Shown: positions 53,283 through 61,257 of the stretch, in pieces | Position numbering within the stretch: the first letter of the stretch is position 1 | Layout: each line of letters starts with the position of its first letter | Source of the DNA: Dactylosporangium vinaceum | Lineage (GTDB): Bacteria > Actinomycetota > Actinomycetes > Mycobacteriales > Micromonosporaceae | Reading direction: 5' to 3' | NCBI RefSeq assembly: GCF_019904175.1 | Contig: NZ_CP061913.1 | Coordinates: forward strand, 1,984,001 to 2,048,000 | Length of the DNA: 64,000 nt | Position numbers and translations under genes: made by a program | Notes under the pieces: model-generated | What the model saw: only the letters and a program-made list of their open reading frames with translations | Databases searched by the model: none | What the model was told of the DNA's origin: nothing

Positions 53283-54274
53283 GCTCCCCAGCGCAGGGCC
53301 GGCGTGCGCACGGGCGCGTCCCACAGGCGCAGCAGCTCGTCGTCGGCGCGGCAGACCGTGAGCGACAGGCCGGCCATGTCGAGGCTCGTCACGTAGTTGC
53401 CGACCAGGGAGCGGGCGATGGTGGCGCCGGCGGCGGTGAGGAGGCGGGAGATCTCGGCGTACATGAGGTAGAGCTCGATCTGGGGTGTCCCGCCCAGCCC
53501 GTTGACCAGCACGATCAGCGGCTCGCCGGCCAGAGGTTTCGCGCTGACGACGGCGTCGACGATGAGTTCGGCCAGCTCTTTTGCCGGGCGCAGCTTCTCG
53601 CGGCGGCGCCCCGGCTCGCCGTGGATGCCCACACCGACTTCGATCTCGTCGGCGGCCAGGTCGAATCCTGGCTTTCCAGACGCGGGAGTCGTACCCGCTG
53701 TCAGCGCGACGGCGAACGAAGCCGATCGATCATTCACCGTACGCGCGGTCGCGGCGACGGCGGCCAGATCGGCGCCCTCCTCCGCGTGGGCCCCGGCGAT
53801 CTTCTCGACCAGGAGCGTGGCCCCGGTGCCGCGGCGGCCGGCGGTCCACGTCGAGTCCTCGACCGCGACGTCGTCGTCGACGAGCACCGCCTCGACCCGC
53901 AGGCCCTCCTCGTCGGCCAGCTCGGCGGCGAGCTGGAAGTTCATCACGTCGCCCGTGTAGTTCTTGACGATGTGCACGACCCCGGCGTCGGCGTCGGCGG
54001 CCTTCGTCGCGGCCAGGATCTGGTCGGGCACGGGTGCGGTGAAGATCTCACCGGGGACGGCGGCGTCGAGCATGCCGAGGCCGACGAAGCCCGCGTGCAG
54101 CGGTTCGTGGCCGGAGCCGCCGCCCGAGATCAGGCCGACCTTGCCTGGCCGGGGCGCGTCCGCGCGGGCGACGTACTGCTCGTCGAGGTCCACCCGCAGC
54201 TCGGGATGGGCGGCGGCGAGCCCGGCGAGCGCCTCCCGGACGACGTCGGCCGGGTCGTTGATGAACTTCTTCAT
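53279..54274 (-). CDS. dhaK: Dihydroxyacetone kinase subunit DhaK
   Basis: Substrate-binding subunit that forms a covalent hemiaminal with dihydroxyacetone. MKKFINDPADVVREALAGL starts the protein. VGLISGGGSGHEPLHAGFVG near residue 45 is the conserved GGGSGHEP, and IVKNYTGDVMNFQLAAE follows. GVGIHGEPGRRREKL near 215 carries the substrate-binding His. From ATG 54274 it is 331 residues, usual length. The operon dhaKL is divergent from dhaM-HPr across 18 bp, so all subunits of the pathway are controlled from one point. A GCGCGTCCGCGC word occurs within the coding sequence near 54147. Confidence 0.96.
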   Translation of the reverse strand: MKKFINDPADVVREALAGLAAAHPELRVDLDEQYVARADAPRPGKVGLISGGGSGHEPLHAGFVGLGMLDAAVPGEIFTAPVPDQILAATKAADADAGVVHIVKNYTGDVMNFQLAAELADEEGLRVEAVLVDDDVAVEDSTWTAGRRGTGATLLVEKIAGAHAEEGADLAAVAATARTVNDRSASFAVALTAGTTPASGKPGFDLAADEIEVGVGIHGEPGRRREKLRPAKELAELIVDAVVSAKPLAGEPLIVLVNGLGGTPQIELYLMYAEISRLLTAAGATIARSLVGNYVTSLDMAGLSLTVCRADDELLRLWDAPVRTPALRWGA

Positions 54275-54292
54275 GGACATAGCATGCCTGGT
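54275..54292. promoter_or_regulatory. 18-bp divergent leaderless promoter, dhaK/dhaM
   Basis: Plus-strand -10 TAGCAT (54280-54285) is 7 nt from ATG 54293; minus-strand -10 CATGCT (54286-54281) is 6 nt from ATG 54274. The hexamers overlap by 5 bp, exactly as at 40787-40804. Confidence 0.5.
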
Positions 54293-54700
54293 ATGGGATC
54301 ACCCGTGGGGCGCCAGGTAGTCGGCATCGTGCTCGTGTCGCACAGCGAGCGGCTCGCGCACGGGCTGCGCGACATGCTGGTACAGGTCGCGGGGGAGGAG
54401 GTGCCGATCGAGGCGGCCGGCGGCACCGACGACGGCAGTCTCGGCACCAGCTACGACCGCATCCTGGTCGCCATCGACCGGGCCGACCGGGGCGCCGGGG
54501 TGCTCGTGCTGACCGACCTGGGCAGTGCGGTGCTCACGGCGCGGACCGTCCTCGAGGATCGGGTCGCCAACGACGCGGTGCTCGTCGACGCGCCGTTCGT
54601 CGAGGGCGCGGTCGCGGCGGCGGTGCTGGCCGGCACCGGCGCGGCGCTGGACGCGGTCACCCAGGCGGCGGTGGAGGCCCGCGATGTCCGCAAGCTCTGA
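54293..54700 (+). CDS. dhaM: PTS-dependent dihydroxyacetone kinase phosphotransferase DhaM
   Basis: EIIA-mannose-like subunit that takes phosphate from HPr and passes it to ADP on DhaL. VVGIVLVSHSERLAHGLRDM carries the phospho-accepting His near residue 17. GTDDGSLGTSYDRIL and VLVLTDLGSAVLTARTV are family motifs. At 135 residues it is a single-domain DhaM, without the HPr and EI domains found fused in E. coli. The HPr gene overlaps its 3' end, effectively restoring the two-domain unit as separate genes. ATG 54293 is supported by the shared promoter. Confidence 0.94.
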   Translation: MGSPVGRQVVGIVLVSHSERLAHGLRDMLVQVAGEEVPIEAAGGTDDGSLGTSYDRILVAIDRADRGAGVLVLTDLGSAVLTARTVLEDRVANDAVLVDAPFVEGAVAAAVLAGTGAALDAVTQAAVEARDVRKL

Positions 54701-54938
54701 GCGCTCCGTGGTGCTGCTGGAGGATCTGCACGCCCGGCCGGCGGGTGCGTTGGTGCGCGCGGTCGCGCGATTCCACAGTACCGTCGAGGTGGTTTTCGGT
54801 TCGAAGAGCGCGAATGCCCGCAGCGTCCTTGCGGTGATGGCGCTCAATGCGACAAAGGGCTCGACGGTCCTCGTGCGGGCGGATGGCGAGGACGCCGACG
54901 AGGCCGCGGACGCGGTAGTCTCGGTGCTCGTTGACTGA
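54684..54938 (+). CDS. HPr family phosphocarrier protein
   Basis: Phosphocarrier of the PTS. LLEDLHARPAGALVRAVARF contains the active-site His within LHARPA near residue 16. The second conserved block KSANARSVLAVMALNATKGS includes the position of the regulatory Ser region. At 84 residues it is full length. ATG 54684 lies 14 nt inside dhaM, so translation is coupled. Its neighbourhood suggests dedication to the Dha system; no enzyme I gene is present in the window. Confidence 0.92.
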   Translation: MSASSERSVVLLEDLHARPAGALVRAVARFHSTVEVVFGSKSANARSVLAVMALNATKGSTVLVRADGEDADEAADAVVSVLVD

Positions 54939-56316
54939 TTCGACGGCCGTCGACGTCTCGGCGCTCCAGCGGCGGACGCTCGGCCTGCTCGTCAGCACCC
55001 AGATCGTCGGCGGGCTCGGTGTGGCCAGCGGCGTCTCGGTCGGCGCGCTGCTGGCGGCCTCGCTGGCCGGGCCGTGGGCGGCGGGGATCGCCGGAAGCTG
55101 CGCGGTCATTGGCGCGGCGGTGATCGCGATCCCGGCGACGCGGCTGATGCGGACGGGCGGGCGGCGGCCGGGGCTGGTCTTCGCCTACGCGCTCGGGTCG
55201 CTGGGCGCGCTGCTGGTGGTGCTGGCCGTGCAGCTCGCGTCGGTGCCCGTGCTCTTTCTCGGCACCCTGCTGTTCGGGGGGTCGAGCGCGGCGAACCTGC
55301 AGTCGCGCTACGCCGCCGTGGACCTCGCGGAGCCGGATCGGCGGGCTCGGCACCTCTCGACGGTCGTCTGGGCCACTACGGTGGGGGCGGTGCTGGGCCC
55401 TAACCTGGCACCTTTGACGGATCGGTTTCTGCCGGAGTACGCGGGGCCGTACCTGTTCAGTGCCCTCGCCTTCGCTCTGGCCGCCGTGGTGATCTCCGTG
55501 CTGCTGCGGCCGGACCCGCTGCTGACTGCGGCGGCGGTGGCGACGTCTTCTGCTGCTGCTCCTGGCTTGGCTTCCTCGGGCTCGGCCGTCGGCTCTGGCT
55601 CGGCCTCTGGCTCTGGCTCCGGCCTCGGTCCTGGCGCTGGTCCTGGCGCTGGCCCTGGCTCGGGTTCTGGCGCTGGTCCTGGCTTGGGTTCTGGTCCTGG
55701 TTCCGGTTCCGGCTCGGGTTCGGATTCTGGGGAGAGGGCCATCTGGCGGCAGGCGGCTCTGACCATCCGGGACAGTGCCGGCGCTCGGACCGGGGTCGCC
55801 GCGGTTGCCGTCGGGCACGTCGTGATGGTCGGCGTGATGTCGATGACGCCCGTGCACATCGGCGAGTACGTCCACGACCACGGTGACCTGCTGCGCGTCG
55901 TCGGCCTGGTGATCAGCATCCACATCACCGGCATGTACGCCCTCTCGCCGGTCATGGGCCTGCTGGCCGACCGGCTCGGGCGCCGCCCCGTCATCCTCGG
56001 CGGCGTCGGCCTGCTGGTCCTGGCCTGCGTGCTGGCCGGCACGGCGGCCGAGAGCACGTGGCGGCTCTCGACCGGCCTCGCCCTGCTGGGGCTGGGCTGG
56101 AGCGCGACGATGGTGGCCGGCTCCACGTTACTTTCGGAGTCGGTACCGCTGGAGCGCCGGGCGAGCGTCCAAGGGCTCTCCGACGTCATCATGGGGGTCG
56201 CGGGGGCTTCGGCGGGCGCATTGTCGGGGCTTGTCGTTGACTTCTTCGGGTACCCGGTGCTGTGTCTGCTCGCGGGTGTCGCCGTGGTGCCATTGGTCGC
56301 CCGGGTGCTTCGTTAG
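54931..56316 (+). CDS. MFS transporter with Gly/Ser/Pro-rich central loop
   Basis: Major facilitator with 12 expected TM segments. The first half spans residues about 20-205 ([16 protein letters not shown] through [19 protein letters not shown]) and the second half about 280-455 ([40 protein letters not shown] as the second GxLaDrxGrR motif, [19 protein letters not shown]). The central cytoplasmic loop is expanded by about 65 residues of GSGSGSGPGAGP repeats. The TTG start overlaps the HPr stop by 8 nt, suggesting an operon with dhaM-HPr. The substrate is unknown; a role with dihydroxyacetone or glycerol is only positional. Confidence 0.88.
   Translation: MTDSTAVDVSALQRRTLGLLVSTQIVGGLGVASGVSVGALLAASLAGPWAAGIAGSCAVIGAAVIAIPATRLMRTGGRRPGLVFAYALGSLGALLVVLAVQLASVPVLFLGTLLFGGSSAANLQSRYAAVDLAEPDRRARHLSTVVWATTVGAVLGPNLAPLTDRFLPEYAGPYLFSALAFALAAVVISVLLRPDPLLTAAAVATSSAAAPGLASSGSAVGSGSASGSGSGLGPGAGPGAGPGSGSGAGPGLGSGPGSGSGSGSDSGERAIWRQAALTIRDSAGARTGVAAVAVGHVVMVGVMSMTPVHIGEYVHDHGDLLRVVGLVISIHITGMYALSPVMGLLADRLGRRPVILGGVGLLVLACVLAGTAAESTWRLSTGLALLGLGWSATMVAGSTLLSESVPLERRASVQGLSDVIMGVAGASAGALSGLVVDFFGYPVLCLLAGVAVVPLVARVLR
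55560..55740 (+). repeat. Low-complexity GGC/TCT/GGT repeat in MFS loop
   Basis: Hexamer-like repeats (GGCTCTGGCTC and GGTCCTGGC types) encode the Gly/Ser/Pro/Ala linker. The T-rich third positions differ from the strongly G/C-ending codons around them. Confidence 0.75.
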
Positions 56317-56355
56317 GGCTCGCGCCCGTCATCAGGTCTCGGTCTTGTACTTCGT

Positions 56356-56361
56356 TAGGTT
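56356..56361 (+). promoter_or_regulatory. Leaderless -10 element (TAGGTT) for DUF3046 gene
   Basis: TAGGTT plus 6 nt precedes GTG 56368. Confidence 0.6.
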
Positions 56362-56367
56362 GGGTTC

Positions 56368-56568
56368 GTGCGTCTGACGGATTTCTGGCAGCGGCTCGAG
56401 CAGGTTTTCGGGCCCGGTTACGCAAAGAGCATCGCTCATGACCAAGTGTTGTCGCAGCTCGGCGGGTTGACCATCGAGCAGGCCCTCGCCGGCAACTTCG
56501 ATACCGCCGATGTGTGGCGCGCTGTAGTCGCGGCATATCCGGAGCGTGTTCCAAGCCGCTTACGCTGA
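56368..56568 (+). CDS. DUF3046 protein
   Basis: 66-residue protein of unknown function found immediately upstream of recA in many Actinobacteria. RLTDFWQRLEQVFGPGYAKS, LSQLGGLTIEQALAGNFDTA and DVWRAVVAAYPERVPSRLR match the family along the full length. It is small, acidic to neutral and without TM segments. Its own leaderless promoter and the separate damage-inducible promoter of recA 110 bp further on indicate the two genes need not be coexpressed. Confidence 0.92.
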   Translation: MRLTDFWQRLEQVFGPGYAKSIAHDQVLSQLGGLTIEQALAGNFDTADVWRAVVAAYPERVPSRLR

Positions 56569-56595
56569 TGTTTTTCGGCGTGTCGACGTGCTGAT

Positions 56596-56609
56596 CGTAC
56601 AGATGTACG
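56596..56609. promoter_or_regulatory. Candidate LexA (SOS) box CGTACAGATGTACG
   Basis: A perfect 5-bp dyad (CGTAC-N4-GTACG) resembles the actinobacterial CGAAC-N4-GTTCG box with one symmetrical change. It directly precedes a TACTCT -10 element (56612-56617), where LexA binding would block a first recA promoter. Confidence 0.5.
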
Positions 56610-56648
56610 GGTACTCTTCTCGCTCGTTGGGGCGTCGCAGCGGATTTT

Positions 56649-56671
56649 TTGTCATACCCGGCGCCTAACGT
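56649..56671 (+). promoter_or_regulatory. recA damage promoter (TTGTCATAC-N8-TAACGT)
   Basis: TTGTCATAC (56649-56657), 8 nt, TAACGT (56666-56671), 6 nt, GTG 56678. It fits the LexA-independent RecA-NDp/PafBC promoter described for mycobacterial recA. Confidence 0.7.
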
Positions 56672-56677
56672 GTCAGC

Positions 56678-57775
56678 GTGACCAAGCGAACGCCGACGAA
56701 GACCGCGAACCCAGGGGTGACGGACATGGCAGTGCAACCTGACCGGGAGAAGGCGCTGGGGCTCGCCCTCTCGCAGATCGACAAGCAGTTCGGCAAGGGC
56801 TCCGTGATGCGGCTCGGCGAGCGCGTCATCGCGCCCCAGGCCATCATTCCGACCGGCTCCATCGCCCTCGACGTGGCGCTGGGCATCGGCGGCCTGCCCC
56901 GCGGCCGCGTGGTCGAGGTCTTCGGCCCGGAGTCCAGCGGCAAGACCACGGTCGCGCTGCACGCGATCGCCAACGCGCAGGCCCAGGGCGGCATCGCGGC
57001 GTTCATCGACGCCGAGCACGCCCTCGACCCCGACTACGCCAAGGCTCTCGGCGTCGACACCGACGCCCTCCTGGTCTCGCAGCCCGACACCGGTGAGCAG
57101 GCCCTCGAGATCGTCGACATGCTGGTGCGCTCCGGCGCCCTCGACATCATCGTCATCGACTCGGTGGCCGCCCTGGTGCCCCGCGCCGAGATCGAGGGCG
57201 AGATGGGCGACAGCCACGTCGGCCTCCAGGCCCGCCTCATGAGCCAGGCCCTCCGCAAGATCACCGGTGCCCTCAACAACTCCGGCACCACGGCGATCTT
57301 CATCAACCAGCTCCGCGAGAAGATCGGCGTCATGTTCGGCAGCCCGGAGACCACGACCGGTGGCCGCGCGCTGAAGTTCTACGCCTCGGTCCGCCTCGAC
57401 GTGCGCCGCATCGAGTCGCTCAAGGACGGCACCGACGTGGTCGGCAACCGCACCCGCGTCAAGGTGGTCAAGAACAAGGTCGCCTCCCCGTTCAAGCAGG
57501 CCGAGTTCGACATCATGTACGGCAAGGGCATCTCCCGCGAGGGGTCCCTCATCGACGTGGGCGTCGAGCAGGCCATCATCCGCAAGTCGGGCGCCTGGTA
57601 CACCTACGACGGCGACCAGCTCGGCCAGGGCAAGGAGAACTCGCGCAAGTTCCTGCGCGAGAACCCCGACGTCGCCGCCGAGATCGAAAAGAAGATCAAG
57701 GAAAAGCTCGGCGTCGGCGTCGGCCAGTCCACCGACGCGGCCGGCGGCCCGGAAGCCGCTCCGGTCGACTTCTGA
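56678..57775 (+). CDS. recA: Recombinase RecA
   Basis: ATP-dependent strand-exchange protein and LexA coprotease. A 12-15 residue polar extension precedes the core; an internal ATG at 56708 is the conventional start in many relatives. Walker [16 protein letters not shown] near residue 87, the MAW-like [14 protein letters not shown], Walker [16 protein letters not shown], loop L1 [20 protein letters not shown] and loop L2 [21 protein letters not shown] are all intact. The C-terminal acidic tail ends in PVDF. No intein is present. It carries two predicted promoters, LexA-controlled and damage-type. recX follows after 407 bp. Confidence 0.99.
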   Translation: MTKRTPTKTANPGVTDMAVQPDREKALGLALSQIDKQFGKGSVMRLGERVIAPQAIIPTGSIALDVALGIGGLPRGRVVEVFGPESSGKTTVALHAIANAQAQGGIAAFIDAEHALDPDYAKALGVDTDALLVSQPDTGEQALEIVDMLVRSGALDIIVIDSVAALVPRAEIEGEMGDSHVGLQARLMSQALRKITGALNNSGTTAIFINQLREKIGVMFGSPETTTGGRALKFYASVRLDVRRIESLKDGTDVVGNRTRVKVVKNKVASPFKQAEFDIMYGKGISREGSLIDVGVEQAIIRKSGAWYTYDGDQLGQGKENSRKFLRENPDVAAEIEKKIKEKLGVGVGQSTDAAGGPEAAPVDF

Positions 57776-58182
57776 TCGGGCGCTCTGCTCTGCGTTCCCG
57801 TCGCCGGCCTTCCGGGGCCGTTGACCGCCGATCGATGGATGGCCTGCCCGCCGGAGTTCTCGGCCGGCAGGCCGCCCGGCTCGACACCTACCTGGTCGAC
57901 TCCGACGTGCTCGGCTTCTACCGGTCGGTTCGGCCCGGTCGCCTCGATCGGGTGCTTGTTCGTCGTTCTCCGCGGCCTGGGGTCTGCTGGTCTCCGGCCT
58001 CCGGTCGGCGACCCGTGGTCGTCGACCACCGGTCACCGGCCTGAGGTCTCCGGCCACTGGTCCCTGGCCCGCGGGGGAGTGCTCTGCGCGTCGCTCGAGA
58101 CTCCCGGTGCCGGCCTGGCGGGCCAAGCCGCCCGACCGGCACCGGGTCTCAGCCGACGCCGTGTGCCAAGTGGGAGGTACCG
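57776..58182. other. recA-recX intergenic region with degenerate repeats
   Basis: 407 bp without a convincing gene. It contains repeated CCGGCCT/CTCCGG and GGTCTCCGGCC-type words (57980-58080) and ends with GGGAGG (58172-58177), the recX Shine-Dalgarno site. Open frames here lack conserved sequence. Confidence 0.6.
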
Positions 58183-60180
58183 ATGTCCGGCGGAGACGCC
58201 CCAACCGCCGCCAGCCCAAACCCGTGGCACACCGCCCCGGCCGGCGCCCCCCTCCCACCACCCGACCCCACTTCAGCCGACCCCACTTCAGCCGACCCCG
58301 CTTCAGCCGACCCCGCTTCAGCCGACACCGCGCCGCCCGGCCCTGCTCAGCGCGGCACCGTTTCCTCAGCTGACACCGTGCCGCCTGATGCCGCCCAGTC
58401 CGGCGCTGCGTTAGCCGGCACCGCACCGCCCGGCATCGCATCGCCCGATCCTGCTCAGCCCGGCGACGCACTCCCCGGCCACGCTCAGCCCGGCACTGTG
58501 TCAGCGGGCACCGTTCGATCCGGCGCTGGTTGGCCCGGCTTGCCGCCGCTCGACGTGGCCGGGCCGGACGCAGTTGAGCCCGACGCTCTTGGTCGCCTGG
58601 CCGCTGCCTCCGCGCCGATCTCCCAGTGGGTGGACCCCGGCGGCGACAATCCGTGGACGTCACCCACCGCTGCTCGGCCGACACCGTCGGCTCGCTCAAG
58701 CGGTGGGTCGACGGCCTCCGCCGTTTCCGGTGGACCGACTGTGCCGGTCGGATCGGCTGCTGCGGAGAGTCCCCTCGTGAGCGATACGCCGGACGAAGTG
58801 GAGCGGCCGGCGTGGAGTCCTCCGGCCGGCAATCCGTGGGCGGGCGACGACGGCGGGAGCTCCGAAACCCCATCTCGTCCCGCGTGGCAGCCGGGGCCGG
58901 ACAATCCCTGGGCTGATCCCAGCTCGGCCCCGCGGAGCCTGCCGGACTCGTCGAGGTCGAGCACGGTTCGTCGGCGTGGTGCTCGGTCCGACTCTGCGGC
59001 CGGCTCGGACGCTTCAGCCGGCGATGATGCTTCCGCTGGCTCCTCGTCTCGCGCAGCTTCTTCTCGTGGGTCGTCATCCCGCGGCTCTTCCGCGCCTGGG
59101 TCGTCTTCCCGCGGTGCGTCTTCTGGTGGCACGCCTTCCCTCGGTGCGTCTTCTGGTGGCACGCCTTCCCTCGGTGCGTCTTCTGGCGGTGCGTCTTCTC
59201 TTGGTGCGTCTTCTCTTGGTGCGTCTTCTCTTGGTGCGTCTTCCCGCGGTGCGTCTTCCCGCGGTGCGTCTTCTCGTGGGGCGGCTTCCGGGGGTGCGGC
59301 TTCGGACGGTGTGGCTTCGGGCGGTGCCGCTTCGGCTCGTGGGGCGGCTTCCGGCGGTGCCGCTTCGGGCGGTGCGGCTTCGGGTGGTGTGGCTTCGGGT
59401 GGTGTGGCTTCGGGTGGTGTGGCTTCGGGTGGTTCGGCTTTGCCGGGGGCTTCGTTTGGTGGGGTGGCTTCGGGCTCGTCTTCGCCGAGGGCTGTTGAGC
59501 TGCCTTGGACGAACGCTACCCAGCCGGACATTTCCGGAATTTCCGGTTCGGTGGGCGATAGCGGGGCGGAGCAGGAGGGTGGGCGGGGGCGGCGCGGGAA
59601 GCGGGGGCGAGGGCAGCGAGAGAGTGGGCCGGCCAAGGCGGTTGATCCGCGCGAGGCGGCTCGGGAGATTTGCCTGCGGCAGTTGGCTGTTCGGCCGCGT
59701 ACTCGGGCTGAGCTCGGGGCGGCCATGCGCAAGCGCGGGGTCGAGGAGGAGATCGCGGCGGAGATTCTCGATCGGTACGACGAGGTCGGGATCATTGACG
59801 ACGCTGCCTTCGCCCGGGCCTGGGTGAACAGTCGGCACCATGGGCGAGGGTTGTCCCGGCGGGCGCTGGCGGGGGAGTTGCGGCGGAAGGGCGTGTCCTC
59901 GGATGAGATGGGGGAGGCGCTCGAGGAGTTGACGCCCGACATGGAGGAGCAGACGGCCAAGGCGTTGGTCGTGCGGCGGCTGCGGACGGAGACTCGCGGT
60001 ACACCCGAGGCGATCTTTCGGCGGTTGGTCGGGATGCTCGGGCGCAAGGGGTATCCGCCGGGGCTGGCGATCCGGCTCGTCAAGGAGGCGCTGGCGGAGC
60101 GGGACGACGCGGCTGAGTTCGCCGACTCCATCGACGCCGATGCGCTCGCTGACGCCGCTCACGATCCCGACGTTCAGTAG
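58183..60180 (+). CDS. recX: Regulatory protein RecX with ~480-residue repeat-rich N-terminus
   Basis: RecX binds RecA filaments and inhibits RecA. The conserved domain is only the last ~185 residues: REAAREICLRQLAVRPRTRA, EEEIAAEILDRYDEVGIIDD, AFARAWVNSRHHGRGLSRRA and IFRRLVGMLGRKGYPPGLAI, a normal three-repeat helical RecX. The preceding ~480 residues are disordered: SADPT/SADPA pentads near 25-45, an Ala/Pro/Gly stretch, two PxNPWA motifs, then dozens of GASSR/GASSL/GVASG pentads near 285-425. ATG 58183 has GGGAGG 5 nt upstream, so the extension is probably translated. Typical actinobacterial RecX has about 160-260 residues. Confidence 0.88.
   Translation: MSGGDAPTAASPNPWHTAPAGAPLPPPDPTSADPTSADPASADPASADTAPPGPAQRGTVSSADTVPPDAAQSGAALAGTAPPGIASPDPAQPGDALPGHAQPGTVSAGTVRSGAGWPGLPPLDVAGPDAVEPDALGRLAAASAPISQWVDPGGDNPWTSPTAARPTPSARSSGGSTASAVSGGPTVPVGSAAAESPLVSDTPDEVERPAWSPPAGNPWAGDDGGSSETPSRPAWQPGPDNPWADPSSAPRSLPDSSRSSTVRRRGARSDSAAGSDASAGDDASAGSSSRAASSRGSSSRGSSAPGSSSRGASSGGTPSLGASSGGTPSLGASSGGASSLGASSLGASSLGASSRGASSRGASSRGAASGGAASDGVASGGAASARGAASGGAASGGAASGGVASGGVASGGVASGGSALPGASFGGVASGSSSPRAVELPWTNATQPDISGISGSVGDSGAEQEGGRGRRGKRGRGQRESGPAKAVDPREAAREICLRQLAVRPRTRAELGAAMRKRGVEEEIAAEILDRYDEVGIIDDAAFARAWVNSRHHGRGLSRRALAGELRRKGVSSDEMGEALEELTPDMEEQTAKALVVRRLRTETRGTPEAIFRRLVGMLGRKGYPPGLAIRLVKEALAERDDAAEFADSIDADALADAAHDPDVQ
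58261..58330 (+). repeat. 15-bp tandem repeat (CCGACCCCACTTCAG) in recX
   Basis: Four to five head-to-tail 15-bp units encode SADPT/SADPA pentapeptides. Confidence 0.85.
59040..59455 (+). repeat. 15-bp tandem repeats encoding GASSx/GVASG pentads in recX
   Basis: More than twenty 15-bp units (GGTGCGTCTTCTCTT, GGTGGTGTGGCTTCG and variants) lie in frame. Codons such as TCT and GGT make the block less G/C-ending than normal genes here. Confidence 0.88.
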
Positions 60181-60300
60181 GCGATCCTTGGCCTTGATGG
60201 CGCGGCCGTGGGGCCCTCGGCCTCGATGGGGCGGCCGCGAGCACCTCGGTCCTGATGGGGCGGCCGTGAGCCCTTGGCCTCAAGGTGTGTGGCGCCGCTG
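60181..60300. repeat. Three ~37-bp imperfect repeats after recX
   Basis: Blocks containing GATGGGGCGGCCGTGAGC-like sequence and CTTGGCCT recur three times between the recX stop and the microsatellite. Confidence 0.6.
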
Positions 60301-60370
60301 TGGGCAAGTTCTGTAGTGCGGATGCCGACCGCCATCGCTCGCCCTGCGCGATGCGAGATCTAATCTGCCG

Positions 60371-60540
60371 GTGCGGTGCGGTGCGGTGCGGTGCGGTGCG
60401 GTGCGGTGCGGTGCGGTGCGGTGCGGTGCGGTGCGGTGCGGTGCGGTGCGGTGCGGTGCGGTGCGGTGCGGTGCGGTGCGGTGCGGTGCGGTGCGGTGCG
60501 GTGCGGTGCGGTGCGGTGCGGTGCGGTGCGGTGCGGTGCG
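60371..60540 (+). repeat. Perfect pentanucleotide microsatellite (GTGCG)34
   Basis: 170 bp consist of 34 uninterrupted GTGCG units. Because five and three are coprime, every plus-strand frame reads the same cyclic pentapeptide (VRCGA) and every minus-strand frame reads (HRTAP), all without stops. Flanking 60541-60960 is T/G-rich sequence with no recognisable gene. Confidence 0.97.
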
Positions 60541-60967
60541 GTGGGCTGAATCTGCTCGCGGCTGATCTTGTGTCGCTGTGATGTATCGACGGCGGAGGCG
60601 GGGCGACGGGGCCCCAAGGGTGGTGGGGGTCGGGTGGCTTGCTTGGTGACAGGGTGGGGTCGGGTTGTCTGACGCTCCGTAACGGTTGGTCTTGGGGTTC
60701 GGGCCTTGCGCGGGTGCTCGGGGGCGCATTGGCGGTGATGGGTGTCGATGATGATGTTGGTGGGGTGTACGGGCTGTGGTGGAATGGTTGCAGGAATGAT
60801 GGTGTGGTGCGTGCGGTCTGTTGGGGGTTGATTACTTGCGGTTGAAAGTTTTGGCGGGTGTCGACCGACATGCCGGAAAGATCCGTGCAAACGGGGCCCG
60901 TGGGGTGTTTCGGCTGGCGAGGGTACTTGACGGACTTAGGGGCCGTATGGTGCCCGATCATGAGTCC

Positions 60968-60997
60968 TTGACCGAAGCGGCCTTCACGACCTAGCCT
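60968..60997 (+). promoter_or_regulatory. Candidate -35/-10 promoter upstream of the rny region
   Basis: TTGACC (60968-60973), 18 nt, TAGCCT (60992-60997). Downstream there is a 13-codon frame from ATG 61010, then about 0.9 kb before RNase Y. The stretch 61000-61257 is notably A/T-richer than average and shows no gene. Confidence 0.45.
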
Positions 60998-61257
60998 CAC
61001 CGTTACCAGATGGAGACCGCCCAACCACCGCGGGTTTACCGCACAACATAGATCGCATCACAGATCAGCAACACTTAACAAAGGTTCATAGCGGATTTGA
61101 GCGCCACGCCTTGCGGGAGGTGTCGGCGCTAGTGGCGACCCAGCAGCGGGGCCCTCTAAGCCTCGATATTGATATCGCTTGATATGCGGGGTCGGGCGTC
61201 TCCTCCATATACCCGCCGTTGCTGAGTGCGCGGCGTTGAGCGGAGCGAGGTGACGTC

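Noticed and set aside
57821..58414. 197-codon plus-strand frame between recA and recX
   Set aside because: Overlaps the start of recX in another frame, lacks a ribosome site, and consists of repeat-derived residues.
60080..61024. Minus-strand frame with HRTAP repeats over the microsatellite
   Set aside because: The repeat is open in all six frames by construction, and flanking sequence shows no conserved protein or start signal.
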